Assembly (NCBI RefSeq): GCF_934754915.1
Contig: NZ_CAKVKB010000044.1
Coordinates: forward strand, 1 to 26,132
From: an uncultured Clostridium sp.
GTDB lineage: Bacteria > Bacillota > Clostridia > Clostridiales > Clostridiaceae
Direction of reading: 5' to 3'
Length of the DNA: 26,132 bases
The notes under the pieces were generated by a model, which saw only the letters and a program-made list of their open reading frames with translations, made no database searches and was not told the DNA's origin. Shown one piece after another: positions 18,116 to 25,734 of this stretch. Both the position numbers and the translations under genes were made by a program. Each line of letters begins with the position of its first letter. Positions within the stretch are counted from its first letter, which is position 1.

Positions 18116-18900
18116 ACAGACTTGAAAACTTTATTAAAAAATCTTATTTATTTATCATATTTTTGTTCCTATACTCTCCTATTGTCACTTTAATAATATT
18201 CTCATTTAACGAATCTAAAACAATGGGAAAATGGACTGGTTTCACATTAAAATGGTATAAAGAACTTTTTAATAATAACAGACTTATGTCTGCTTTATAC
18301 TATACTATATTAATTGCACTGCTTGCTTCAATAATAGCAACGACAGTCGGTACTATAACTGCTATTGCAATTTCTCAGATGAATAATAAATTAAAAACTT
18401 TAATTTTAAATATAAATTATCTTCCTGTTTTAAATCCAGATATTGTTACAGGTATTGCTCTTATGAGTTTGTTTATATTTTTAAACTTTAATTTTGGTTT
18501 TATAACAATGCTTTTGGCCCATATTACTTTTGATATTCCATATGTAATATTGTCTGTTCTTCCAAAGCTAAAACAGCTTCCTGAAAATACATTAGATGCT
18601 GCATCAGATTTAGGTGCACCTCCACTTTATGCATTATGGAAAGTTGTAATTCCTCAAATAAAACCAGGGATATTTTCTGGATTTCTTATGGCATTTACGA
18701 TGTCAATAGATGATTTTGTAATAAGTTTCTTTACTACAGGTCCTGGAGTAACTAATCTTTCCATAGAAATTTATTCAATGGCAAGACGTGGTATAAAACC
18801 TGAAATTAATGCACTTTCTACTTTATTGTTTATAACAGTGCTTGCATTACTGTTGATTGTGAATAAGAAACAAAATAATGCTGAAAATAATATTAATTAA
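18109..18900 (+). CDS. potC: Spermidine/putrescine ABC transporter permease PotC
   Basis: Second membrane subunit of the polyamine importer, pairing with PotB. 263 residues from a GTG start with GGAGG about 9 nt upstream, overlapping the potB end. Six hydrophobic segments; the first is at about 13-31 (FIIFLFLYSPIVTLIIFSF). PotC landmarks include NPDIVTGIALM, the EAA loop AASDLGAPPLYALWKVVIPQIKPGI and the SIDDFVISFFTTGPG segment. Eleven-odd nucleotides and an SD separate it from potD. Confidence 0.94.
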   Translation: MVNRLENFIKKSYLFIIFLFLYSPIVTLIIFSFNESKTMGKWTGFTLKWYKELFNNNRLMSALYYTILIALLASIIATTVGTITAIAISQMNNKLKTLILNINYLPVLNPDIVTGIALMSLFIFLNFNFGFITMLLAHITFDIPYVILSVLPKLKQLPENTLDAASDLGAPPLYALWKVVIPQIKPGIFSGFLMAFTMSIDDFVISFFTTGPGVTNLSIEIYSMARRGIKPEINALSTLLFITVLALLLIVNKKQNNAENNIN

Positions 18901-18920
18901 ATATATAAGAGGTGATAATA

Positions 18921-19988
18921 TTGTTTAAATTTAAGCGTTTTGGAGCCCTAGCTCTAATGTCTTTACTTGGTATGAGTTTATTTACTGGATGTGGAAATTC
19001 AGGAAACAGCGAAAATAATGGTGTAGTATATTTCTATAATTGTGGTGATTATATAGATGAAGATTTATTATCCAAATTCACAAAAGAAACTGGAATAAAA
19101 GTTGATTATTCAACTTATGATACAAATGAAATAATGTACCAAAAATTAAAAAGTTCACCAGGAAGTTATGATTTAGTAATTCCTTCTGATTATATGATTG
19201 AAAAAATGGCTAAAGAAGATATGGTAGAAAAAATAGACTTTAATAACATTCCTAATTACGAATATATTGGAGATGATTACAAAAATCTATCTTATGATCC
19301 AAATAACGAATATTCAGTTCCATATATGTGGGGAACTATAGGTATTGTATATAACCCTGATATAGTTACTGAACCAGTTACAAGCTGGGATATTCTTTGG
19401 GATACAAAATATAACAATAAACAACTTATAATGTTTGATTCTATGAGAGATACTCTTGCTATAGGGCTAAAAAAAGCAGGTTATTCTATAAATAGTACTA
19501 ATCCTGATGAAATAGCTGCCGCAACTCAAGAGTTAATCAAACAAAAACAGACTATGGATCCTTTATATTATGTAGATGAAGTAAAAGATAAGATGATTCA
19601 AGAAGAAGCAGCAATTGCTCCTGTATGGTCTGGTGATGCTGCATACATAATAAGTGAAAATCCAAAGTTAAAATTTGTAATTCCAGATGAAGGTACTAAC
19701 AAATGGTTTGATGCTATGGTTATACCAAAAGATGCTAAAAACAAAGAAAATGCTGAAAAACTTATAAACTTCTTATGTGATCCTGAAAATGGTCTTCAAA
19801 ATGTTAACTATATAGGTTATTCAACACCTAACACTGAAACTTATGAATTATTAGATGACGATACTAAAAATAATAAAGGTGCATATCCTTCTAAATCAAC
19901 TTTGGATAAATGTGAAGTATTTGTTGACTTAGGAGACTCATTAAAGCTTTATGATGAAGCATGGATGAATATAAAAACTGCAAACTAA
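18921..19988 (+). CDS. potD: Spermidine/putrescine-binding lipoprotein PotD
   Basis: Extracellular substrate-binding protein of the polyamine importer, anchored by lipid. I start it at TTG 18921 because GAGGTGA lies 5 nt before it; the GTG at 18912 lies inside that SD. 355 residues. A lipoprotein signal peptide (KFKRFGALALMSLLGMSL) leads to the lipobox FTGC, with the lipidated Cys at 24. The mature part shows the periplasmic-binding-protein type II pattern VYFYNCGDYIDEDLL and SYDLVIPSDYMIEKM, then YMWGTIGIVYNPD and APVWSGDAAYI, close to the usual PotD arrangement. Last gene of the operon, followed by a strong terminator. Confidence 0.95.
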   Translation: MFKFKRFGALALMSLLGMSLFTGCGNSGNSENNGVVYFYNCGDYIDEDLLSKFTKETGIKVDYSTYDTNEIMYQKLKSSPGSYDLVIPSDYMIEKMAKEDMVEKIDFNNIPNYEYIGDDYKNLSYDPNNEYSVPYMWGTIGIVYNPDIVTEPVTSWDILWDTKYNNKQLIMFDSMRDTLAIGLKKAGYSINSTNPDEIAAATQELIKQKQTMDPLYYVDEVKDKMIQEEAAIAPVWSGDAAYIISENPKLKFVIPDEGTNKWFDAMVIPKDAKNKENAEKLINFLCDPENGLQNVNYIGYSTPNTETYELLDDDTKNNKGAYPSKSTLDKCEVFVDLGDSLKLYDEAWMNIKTAN

Positions 19989-19992
19989 AATG

Positions 19993-20035
19993 AAAAAGAC
20001 TATCAAAATATTAATTTATTTTGATAGTCTTTTGG
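19993..20035. terminator. Bidirectional terminator between potD and ndk
   Basis: A perfect 16-bp stem (19995-20010 with 20017-20032) and a 6-nt loop, flanked by A's on the left and T's on the right. It can end potD on the plus strand and ndk on the minus strand. Confidence 0.9.
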
Positions 20036-20059
20036 ATTAAAAATATAATCTAAATTTTC

Positions 20060-20473
20060 CTAATCATTAACTTCTGGAAACCATAATGATATTTCTTCTT
20101 TTGCACTTTCCGCATTATCTGATGCATGCACACAATTTTCTGTCTTGCTTCTTGCATATCTAAATCTTATAGTTCCTGGTGCTGCATCATCCGGACTTGT
20201 AGCTCCATTAAGTTGACGTATTCTGCTTATAGCATCTTCACCTTCAAGTATCATTGCAACCAAAGGACTTCTTGTTATAAAAGTTATTAATTCTTCGTAA
20301 AATGGTTTTCCTTTATGCTGTGAATAATGTTTTTCTGCAATTTCTCTTGTTGTCTGCATAAGTTTTAAATGACGTACCTTTAATCCATTATCTTCATAGA
20401 CACTTATAATATTTCCTATAATATTTCTTTCTACTCCATCAGGTTTAATTAATACCATACTTCTCTCTATCAT
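20060..20473 (-). CDS. ndk: Nucleoside diphosphate kinase
   Basis: Transfers the gamma phosphate of ATP to NDPs through a phosphohistidine, balancing (d)NTP pools. I start at the ATG at 20473 because GGAGGG lies 7 nt upstream; the earlier ATG at 20488 overlaps that SD. 137 residues, typical of the family. MVLIKPDGVERNIIG opens the fold, and TRSPLVAMILEGEDAI and NGATSPDDAAPGTIR follow. The active-site His is H116 in NCVHASDN. The segment before it (FRYARSKTE) differs from the GDFGLSVGRN of many NDPKs but retains the fold motifs. Monocistronic on the minus strand. Confidence 0.94.
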   Translation of the reverse strand: MIERSMVLIKPDGVERNIIGNIISVYEDNGLKVRHLKLMQTTREIAEKHYSQHKGKPFYEELITFITRSPLVAMILEGEDAISRIRQLNGATSPDDAAPGTIRFRYARSKTENCVHASDNAESAKEEISLWFPEVND

Positions 20474-20752
20474 ATTATTGCCCTCCATTTATGCTATAAT
20501 TTCACATTTAAATATTATTTCCAATTGCTCTAACATTATACTCCATTTTAACAAAATATATAAAGCCTTATATATTTATATTAGTATAATTATCTTGTTA
20601 TGATATAATTTTAGTAGAAATTTTATAAAATTCCAATACTATTATTGCACCTGTTTATCAAATATACAAATAAATATTTATCAATAATTTATTATTTTTT
20701 CTTTTTAAATATCATTTTCAATTAAAATTTAAATATTGGAGGGTTAGCAATT

Positions 20753-21025
20753 ATGATAAGATATTCTATTTTAACAGCTGGCAAAGTTCAAGGTGTAGGT
20801 TTCAGATTTTTTACGCAACTTACTGCAAGTACTCTAAATCTTACTGGCTGGTGTAAAAATCTTCATGATGGACGAGTACAAATAGAAATTCAAGGTTCAA
20901 AAGAAACTGTAGATAAATTCATAACTACTATAAAAAAAGGAAATAATTTTTCAAGAATTGATGAAATATCAATTAATTCAATTCCTGTTATAGAAAATGA
21001 AAAGAGATATTACATAAAGTATTAA
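20753..21025 (+). CDS. acyP: Acylphosphatase
   Basis: Small hydrolase of acyl phosphates such as acetyl or carbamoyl phosphate. 90 residues, exactly the family size. The signature GKVQGVGFRFF (10-20) carries the phosphate-binding loop and catalytic R18. The second signature GWCKNLHDGRVQIEIQG (32-48) carries catalytic N36. The ATG follows GGAGGG by about 8 nt. Monocistronic, with a TATAAT at 20604-20609 lacking a clear -35, and a terminator shared with the convergent AGCS gene. Confidence 0.95.
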   Translation: MIRYSILTAGKVQGVGFRFFTQLTASTLNLTGWCKNLHDGRVQIEIQGSKETVDKFITTIKKGNNFSRIDEISINSIPVIENEKRYYIKY

Positions 21026-21062
21026 CACCTATCATATAACACTCTTGCACAAAAATATAAAG

Positions 21063-21098
21063 AAATTGAGCTGTATAAAATATACAGCTCAATTTTAC
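21063..21098. terminator. Bidirectional terminator between acyP and the second AGCS gene
   Basis: A perfect 15-bp stem (21063-21077 with 21081-21095) closing a 3-nt loop. T's follow on the plus side and a T-rich stretch follows on the minus side. Confidence 0.9.
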
Positions 21099-21128
21099 TA
21101 TTCTATATCATAACATAAATATGAAATT

Positions 21129-22562
21129 TTATATTATTTCTTCTGATATATCTACACAATTTTGTTTTTCTTCATTAAGATTTTTAAAATATTCTTCTGT
21201 CTCTTTAATTACAACTTTTCTAAGACCTATAAGTCCTACTAGATTAGGAAATGCCATGCATCCATTAACTATGTCAGCTATTATAAATATAAGTTCTAAT
21301 GGAAGAAATGGTCCAACTGCTACAAAAATTATATAAATTATTCTATATGGCATTATAGCCTTAACTCCAAATAAATATTGGGTACATCTTTCGCCATAAT
21401 AGTTCCAACCAAGAATTGTAGTAAAAGCAAAGAATACCAATCCTACATTAACTATATATTTTCCTACTGTTCCAATAGAGTTTACAAATGCTGCTGTTGT
21501 CACCTGTGCCCCTGCAAGGTTAGATCCAGGTGTAAAAATTCCTGTGTCACCACTTGTTATAACTATCGCAAGTCCTGTCATGGTACATATGACTATTGTA
21601 TCAAAAAAAGTACCTGTCATTGATATAAGACCTTGTCTTACAGCTGAATTTGTTTTTGCTGCTGCTGCTGCTATTGGTGCACTTCCAAGACCAGATTCAT
21701 TTGAGAATACACCTCTTCCAACACCTCTTTGAATCGCCATTCCAACAGTAATACCTAAAACACCACCACCTACTGCACTTGGATTAAATGCACTTCGTAT
21801 TATTAATGATATTGCTGGTAATATTAAATTATAATTAACTACTAAAACTAATATTGCACCCACAATATATGCTCCAGCCATAAATGGAACAACTTTTTCT
21901 GAAAACTTTGATATTCTCTTTATTCCACCTAAAGTTACCATTGCAACTAATACTGTCACAACAACAGCTGTTGCTATCAATGGTATATTAAAACTTTCAG
22001 CTGCTGCTGCAATGGAATTTACCTGCCCAAATGTACCTATTCCAAAAAGTGCAACTCCAATTCCGAATAAAGCAAATAACTTAGCAAGCCATGTAATTCC
22101 TAATCCATTTTGTATATAATACATTGGCCCACCTGCCATATGTCCATTTTCATCTTTTTCTCTATATTTTATTGCAAGAACACCTTCTGAATATTTTGTT
22201 GCCATTCCAAAAAATGCAGCAAGCCACATCCACAATAATGCACCTGGTCCACCTGCTGTTATTGCAGTTGCTACTCCAACTATATTACCAGTTCCAATAG
22301 TTGCTGATAACGCTGTGCATAATGCTCCAAAACTCGATACATCACCATGAGCTGCATCATTTGTTTTTTCCTCATCTTTCCCAAACACATATTTTAATGC
22401 TAATGGCAATTTAAATACCTGCAACAATTTCAAACGTATTGTCATGTATATACCTGTTCCAACTAAAAGAACCAATAATGGTGGTCCCCAGACAATATCG
22501 TCAATCTTTTGGAATACATCCTGAACTGCAGTACTTCCAGCTAATAAATTTGATAATAACAT
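21129..22562 (-). CDS. AGCS family sodium:amino acid symporter, glycine-riboswitch controlled
   Basis: Membrane carrier coupling alanine/glycine uptake to sodium. 477 residues with about 10-11 hydrophobic segments. Landmarks: LSATIGTGNIVGVATAITAGGPG, WMWLAAFFGMATKYSEG, the AGGPMYYIQNGLG loop, QRGVGRGVFSNESGLGSAP, and a late FTTILGWNYYGERCTQYLFG segment. The soluble C-terminus is short and acidic. The tandem glycine riboswitch directly upstream (22650-22828) points to glycine as substrate and effector. The ATG is preceded by AGGGGGA and seven T's. It is convergent with acyP and shares a terminator with it. Confidence 0.94.
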   Translation of the reverse strand: MLLSNLLAGSTAVQDVFQKIDDIVWGPPLLVLLVGTGIYMTIRLKLLQVFKLPLALKYVFGKDEEKTNDAAHGDVSSFGALCTALSATIGTGNIVGVATAITAGGPGALLWMWLAAFFGMATKYSEGVLAIKYREKDENGHMAGGPMYYIQNGLGITWLAKLFALFGIGVALFGIGTFGQVNSIAAAAESFNIPLIATAVVVTVLVAMVTLGGIKRISKFSEKVVPFMAGAYIVGAILVLVVNYNLILPAISLIIRSAFNPSAVGGGVLGITVGMAIQRGVGRGVFSNESGLGSAPIAAAAAKTNSAVRQGLISMTGTFFDTIVICTMTGLAIVITSGDTGIFTPGSNLAGAQVTTAAFVNSIGTVGKYIVNVGLVFFAFTTILGWNYYGERCTQYLFGVKAIMPYRIIYIIFVAVGPFLPLELIFIIADIVNGCMAFPNLVGLIGLRKVVIKETEEYFKNLNEEKQNCVDISEEII

Positions 22563-22604
22563 AAAAAAATCCCCCTAATTAATATTTGGAGGAGAATTGG
22601 ACAT
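22563..22604 (-). promoter_or_regulatory. Expression platform: SD-sequestering, terminator-like hairpin
   Basis: Minus strand UCCUCC (22593-22588) can pair with GGGGGA (22575-22570), which is the gene's Shine-Dalgarno. The stem is followed directly by seven U's (22569-22563) and then the ATG. It can therefore act as an intrinsic terminator, as an SD block, or both. The 5' arm (UUCUCC, 22596-22591) can pair instead with GGGGAA at the riboswitch 3' edge (22652-22647), a plausible switch. Confidence 0.65.
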
Positions 22605-22649
22605 TTATTCAATTAATAGTTAATTTTTATAATTGTTAATGCCTTTTTC

Positions 22650-22828
22650 CCCTGTCCTTTTACCTGAGAGTTTCAATTAAATAAAGTATTATTTAACTTT
22701 GCTCCTTCGGTGCCTATCCTGATAAGTCTCTCCAGAGGCTCGTCCAATGGCGGTCCTAATACCTGAAAGATTTCCCTCTTCGGTGTATTATTTTTTAATA
22801 ATAACTCTCCCACCATCTTCATCCGAAC
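22650..22828 (-). ncRNA. Tandem glycine riboswitch
   Basis: Two consecutive glycine aptamers on the minus strand. Aptamer I has GGGAGAG (22811-22805), ACACCGAAGAGG and CAGGTATTAGGACCG (ending near 22751). Aptamer II has CTGGAGAG (22735-22728), GGCACCGAAGGAGC and CTCTCAGGTAAAAGGACAG (ending near 22652). The short linker and the upstream GGATGAAGATGG, which may form the leader kink-turn, match the class. It is preceded by a good promoter and followed by a terminator-like platform at an AGCS carrier gene. For transporters, glycine would be expected to turn expression off. Confidence 0.95.
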
Positions 22829-22857
22829 GTTGTTTATATTTTCATTTGTTTATTCTA

Positions 22858-22886
22858 AGTATATAAATATTTTTTTACTTTTGCAA
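22858..22886 (-). promoter_or_regulatory. Promoter of the riboswitch-AGCS transcript
   Basis: Minus strand TTGCAA (22886-22881), 17-nt spacer, TATACT (22863-22858), about 30 nt before the first aptamer. Confidence 0.65.
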
Positions 22887-23155
22887 GATTTTTTAAATTT
22901 TTTGTTATATTATCAAATTAATTACTTTAGAAAAAGTTTTCATTTGTTATATTTCTTCCATTTTATTTTTCATTTTTAACTTTTTTATCAAAAAATTACA
23001 TATATTTATTGTACAAAAATTTTATAATAATACTTGCAATTAATAATGTACAATTTCAAAAATAAAATCTTTATAATATTTCTTTTATACTTTTACATAT
23101 ATCATATAAATTTTAATCTCACAACATATATAATTTATTTTTAAGCAATATAATA
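22887..23155. other. AT-rich spacer
   Basis: Very AT-rich, with long T and A runs. I see no gene, hairpin with U tract or other signal here. Confidence 0.5.
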
Positions 23156-23198
23156 TAAAAACTATTCATGATAATTGTATTTATTACCATGAATAGTT
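23156..23198 (-). terminator. Terminator of the P-loop kinase-like gene
   Basis: Perfect 11-bp arms AACTATTCATG / CATGAATAGTT (23160-23170, 23188-23198). On the minus strand the 3' arm runs into five T's. It begins 37 nt past the stop codon. Confidence 0.82.
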
Positions 23199-23234
23199 AT
23201 TTAAAAAATTTTTTTAATAATATTGTCATATGTA

Positions 23235-23801
23235 TTAGTTTTTAAAGTATTCAACTAATTCTTTCATTGATTCATTAAACTCTTCCATAGATGAATTTTT
23301 AAATACTCTTAATTCAGGAATTCCTTCTGGCTTTTCAAAATTAATTCCTGATATGTACTTGTCCCAGTTTTCTAGTTTCCAAGTATCACGTTCTGAATTA
23401 CGTTCTATCATTCTTTGATGACAAACTTCTTTATCAGTTTCAACCCAGATAACTACTAGTTCACAATCATGTTCAAGAAGCTTCTTTCTGAAATTGTCCA
23501 TATATTCAAGATTTCTTATTTCTCTTGTGAATGGAGCATTTATCAATACTGTATCACAATAATCTAAAGCTTCAATCGCTAAATCAATTACTACTTCATA
23601 TTCAGTATTCCTTATGTTTTCTTCAAAGAAATCAGAACTTCTGTTAATTTCTTCTCCTGCAGCTTTAAATACTTGATTAGATAATGGTATTAAAGTATCT
23701 TTATCTAAGTAAACAATTGGTTTAAGAGCTTTAGATACTTCTTTTGAAATAAATGTTTTACCACATGCTGGTGGTGATGTTACTAATATTAATCTTCTCA
23801 T
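23235..23801 (-). CDS. Small P-loop kinase-like NTPase (AAA_33 / zeta-like fold)
   Basis: 188 residues, cytoplasmic. The P-loop is SPPACGKT (9-16), with K15-T16, preceded by a hydrophobic strand RLILVT. VYLDKDTLIPL (30-40) resembles the substrate-side Asp of small-molecule kinases. VLINAPF (85-91) is a likely second strand, and WVETDKEVCHQRMIERNSERD (119-139) looks like an arginine-rich lid, as in gluconate kinase, chloramphenicol phosphotransferase and zeta-type proteins. The substrate is unknown. The start is the ATG at 23801, because a TAA lies two codons upstream in frame; the SD (GGAGAG) is 13 nt away, unusually far. A promoter at 23970-23997 implies a ~150-nt leader containing a terminator-like hairpin. 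Confidence 0.82.
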   Translation of the reverse strand: MRRLILVTSPPACGKTFISKEVSKALKPIVYLDKDTLIPLSNQVFKAAGEEINRSSDFFEENIRNTEYEVVIDLAIEALDYCDTVLINAPFTREIRNLEYMDNFRKKLLEHDCELVVIWVETDKEVCHQRMIERNSERDTWKLENWDKYISGINFEKPEGIPELRVFKNSSMEEFNESMKELVEYFKN

Positions 23802-23849
23802 TTCTTATGTACACTCTCCGTCCAAATAAATATTAATACTATTTGATTA

Positions 23850-23885
23850 AAAATATAGTAGAACCTATTTATTAATAGATTCTAC
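23850..23885 (-). terminator. Terminator-like hairpin in the leader of the kinase-like gene
   Basis: Stem of 6 pairs (GTAGAA/TTCTAC), one mismatch, then 5 pairs, with a 4-nt loop at 23858-23885. The minus-strand tail TATATTTTT is U-rich. It lies between the predicted promoter and the start codon, so it may attenuate. Confidence 0.5.
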
Positions 23886-23969
23886 CTATTTTCGATTAAT
23901 AAATTATAATATGCTTTCTATATTAAGAATAGAAATACATGTTGTGAGACTAATTGTCCTACCTGTTGT

Positions 23970-23997
23970 ATTATATCATTTCCTACAATAATGTAAA
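23970..23997 (-). promoter_or_regulatory. Promoter of the kinase-like gene
   Basis: Minus strand TTTACA (23997-23992), 16-nt spacer, TATAAT (23975-23970). The transcript would start near 23963. Confidence 0.6.
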
Positions 23998-24525
23998 TAG
24001 TTTTTTAATCTTTTTACTTATAATTTATTTATATATATAATCTTTTTGTCCATATTTTAGAACTTTTTTTCTAATTAATTCAGCATTTCTTTATGACAAA
24101 TACCTTGCTATATTTATTATTACATTTGTTTTCAATTTATATAACATAATATATATTGGTATTATCACTATATTATTATCTGACTCTCTATTTTTTATTT
24201 TTATTACTTCACTTTTATAATGTCAATACAATGATTCATAAAATATAATCCACTTTTCATCACTTTTCTCCATCAATAATCATTGAATAATTAGAGTTAC
24301 TTTCTAACCTTATCAATATTATTTTTACACCTCTATCTCCTATTTTAGTTTCAAGAAGAAAAATAGACAATAATCACTGATTATCCTTTACATGTTAAAA
24401 TAAGTAATTATAATATTGTTTTAATAAACAAATCAATATTTTCATTAAATTTTTAAGGAATTTAGAGTTAAAACTAAATATGTTTAAATATTAAATCTTT
24501 TTTATTACACTTTCATATATTTTAG

Positions 24526-24572
24526 AAAAAAAATAATAGCTGCATCTGATTACTTACATCACATACAGCTAT
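24526..24572 (-). terminator. Intrinsic terminator closing the gene-poor region
   Basis: Arms ATAGCTG (24536-24542) / CAGCTAT (24566-24572) with further inner pairs (AT/AT, TGAT/ATCA) and a 7-nt loop. On the minus strand it is followed by TTA and eight T's (24533-24526). It implies minus-strand transcription from beyond 24572, although no intact gene is visible there. Confidence 0.7.
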
Positions 24573-24785
24573 CTATATTATTCTAATACTTATTAAATTA
24601 TTAATTTTAATACACCTCATTAACTATTAACTATTGCATTGGACTCACCTTCTTACTACTAATCAATTTTTAATTTATAAAACAAATCAACTCATCCTCC
24701 TCTTCCAAAATATTTTTGAAAACTTCTTAAAATTGATAAGACCTATTATCAGCTCCCTGCACAACTATATAATATTACTTTATTA

Positions 24786-24890
24786 CTAATTGTACATCGG
24801 TATCATCCCCTTATAAAAACTTTCATCTTCATATCTAATCTCTAATCTTATGTGCAATTTCAGATCTCTTAATGCCTTTATTACGCTCAT
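24786..24890 (-). pseudogene. 34-codon frame, probably a fragment of a decayed small gene
   Basis: ATG at 24890 to TAG at 24786; it begins MSVIKALRDLK and ends SFYKGMIPMYN. No SD precedes the ATG and a stop abuts it. A neighbouring frame (MYLVNERNKGIKRSEIAHK) overlaps it, suggesting a frameshifted remnant. Its last residues (GMIPMYN) resemble GMVPVYYLI read about 220 bp upstream on the same strand (near 25024), hinting at two related decayed copies. I do not recognise the family. Confidence 0.3.
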
Positions 24891-25392
24891 TTACTAAATA
24901 CATTGATATCTGCATTTCTATCTTACTATTGTTTTTTTAAATTAACTATTAGATGAATTTTTCACTCACTCCTTTCATTAATATTAAAAACACTGGGTTA
25001 AATTAAATAGTACACTGGTACCATCCCCTCGTCCTTTATATTTAAGGTAAGAATGATGTTTACTTTTTATTTGTATTTCTTATCTTGTATACATTATATT
25101 ACCCCTCAATAGTAAAATACAGACTGTTTTTGAAAATTTTTTTATGTTATAATAAAATAGTTGGGGTCTATTTAAGAAGAATTTAATTTTAGAATAAAAT
25201 GGTTTTGCCACCCTCACTTCATGGACAACACTTTAGCCTTTTCATTCCGTTCAATTTCTTGGTATGATAGGTTTCAGTTTAAAAATTTTTATAAATTTCT
25301 ATGTATAAAAAAGAGTCACTAAACCAAATTAATTTATGCTTTATTACTTGTTGCATTTATAATTTCAGTTCAATAACTCTCTTTTCTATCTT

Positions 25393-25731
25393 TTAGATAT
25401 CGCTTATAAGTATATTTAAAATTTTAGCATCTGTTAACGCTTCTACTCCATATGGCACACCTGATTCAAGAGCTAAAATATCTCCTTCATTTGCGATAAC
25501 TTCATCAGTTTCCTTATATGATATCTTTATTTTTCCTTCAATTACTATAAATATTGATTCCATTTCATAAAATTCCTTATCTATATCTTCACCTTTAGCA
25601 AATGAAAAGAATCTTATTTCATGTTTATCATTATTTATTAACGATTTACTTGCAATTTTTTTCCCACTATGTGTAATCATATCACCAAGTTTTATCGGTT
25701 CATAAGGTTTTATGTTTCTTAAAAATTTCAT
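25393..25731 (-). CDS. Single-domain cupin lacking the usual metal ligands
   Basis: 112-residue small beta-barrel protein. The cupin pattern is recognisable: motif 1 region KEFYEMESIFIVIEGKIKISY (53-73) and motif 2 region NEGDILALESGVPYGVEAL (81-99). The His-x-His and Glu of motif 1 are absent (FYEMES), and the motif 2 His is Tyr (PYGVEA). It therefore probably does not bind metal by the classical site and may be a binding or structural protein. The ATG is 3 nt after the upstream cupin's stop; the likely SD lies inside that gene's end (AGAGGA). The same length as its neighbour suggests a duplicated pair or a heterodimer. Function unknown. Confidence 0.8.
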   Translation of the reverse strand: MKFLRNIKPYEPIKLGDMITHSGKKIASKSLINNDKHEIRFFSFAKGEDIDKEFYEMESIFIVIEGKIKISYKETDEVIANEGDILALESGVPYGVEALTDAKILNILISDI

Positions 25732-25734
25732 ATA

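Larger units (their letters stand above)
23998..25392. other. Gene-poor region with SD-like motifs and decayed fragments
   Basis: About 1.4 kb without a convincing gene. On the minus strand, SD motifs each precede a start and a very early stop: GAGGGG before GTG at 25012 (5 codons), AAGGGG before ATG near 24794 (3 codons), GAGGAGG before TTG near 24693 (6 codons) and GAAGGTGAG before ATG near 24640 (2 codons). A frame at 24786-24890 gives 34 residues without an SD. A terminator (24526-24572) closes this stretch. 23998-24525 shows nothing. Around 25193-25275 base composition rises to roughly 40% GC by hand count, with an 18-19 codon minus-strand frame ending in KAKVLSMK. Confidence 0.5.

Noticed and set aside
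24786..24890. 34-codon frame as a functional small protein
   Set aside because: No SD, a stop codon abuts the ATG, and a neighbouring frame carries equally protein-like sequence; a decayed fragment is more likely.
25070..25125. MerR-like promoter (half-site GAGGGGTAA with TATAAT on the minus strand)
   Set aside because: Only one half of a dyad is present and no adequate -35 or downstream intact gene was found.
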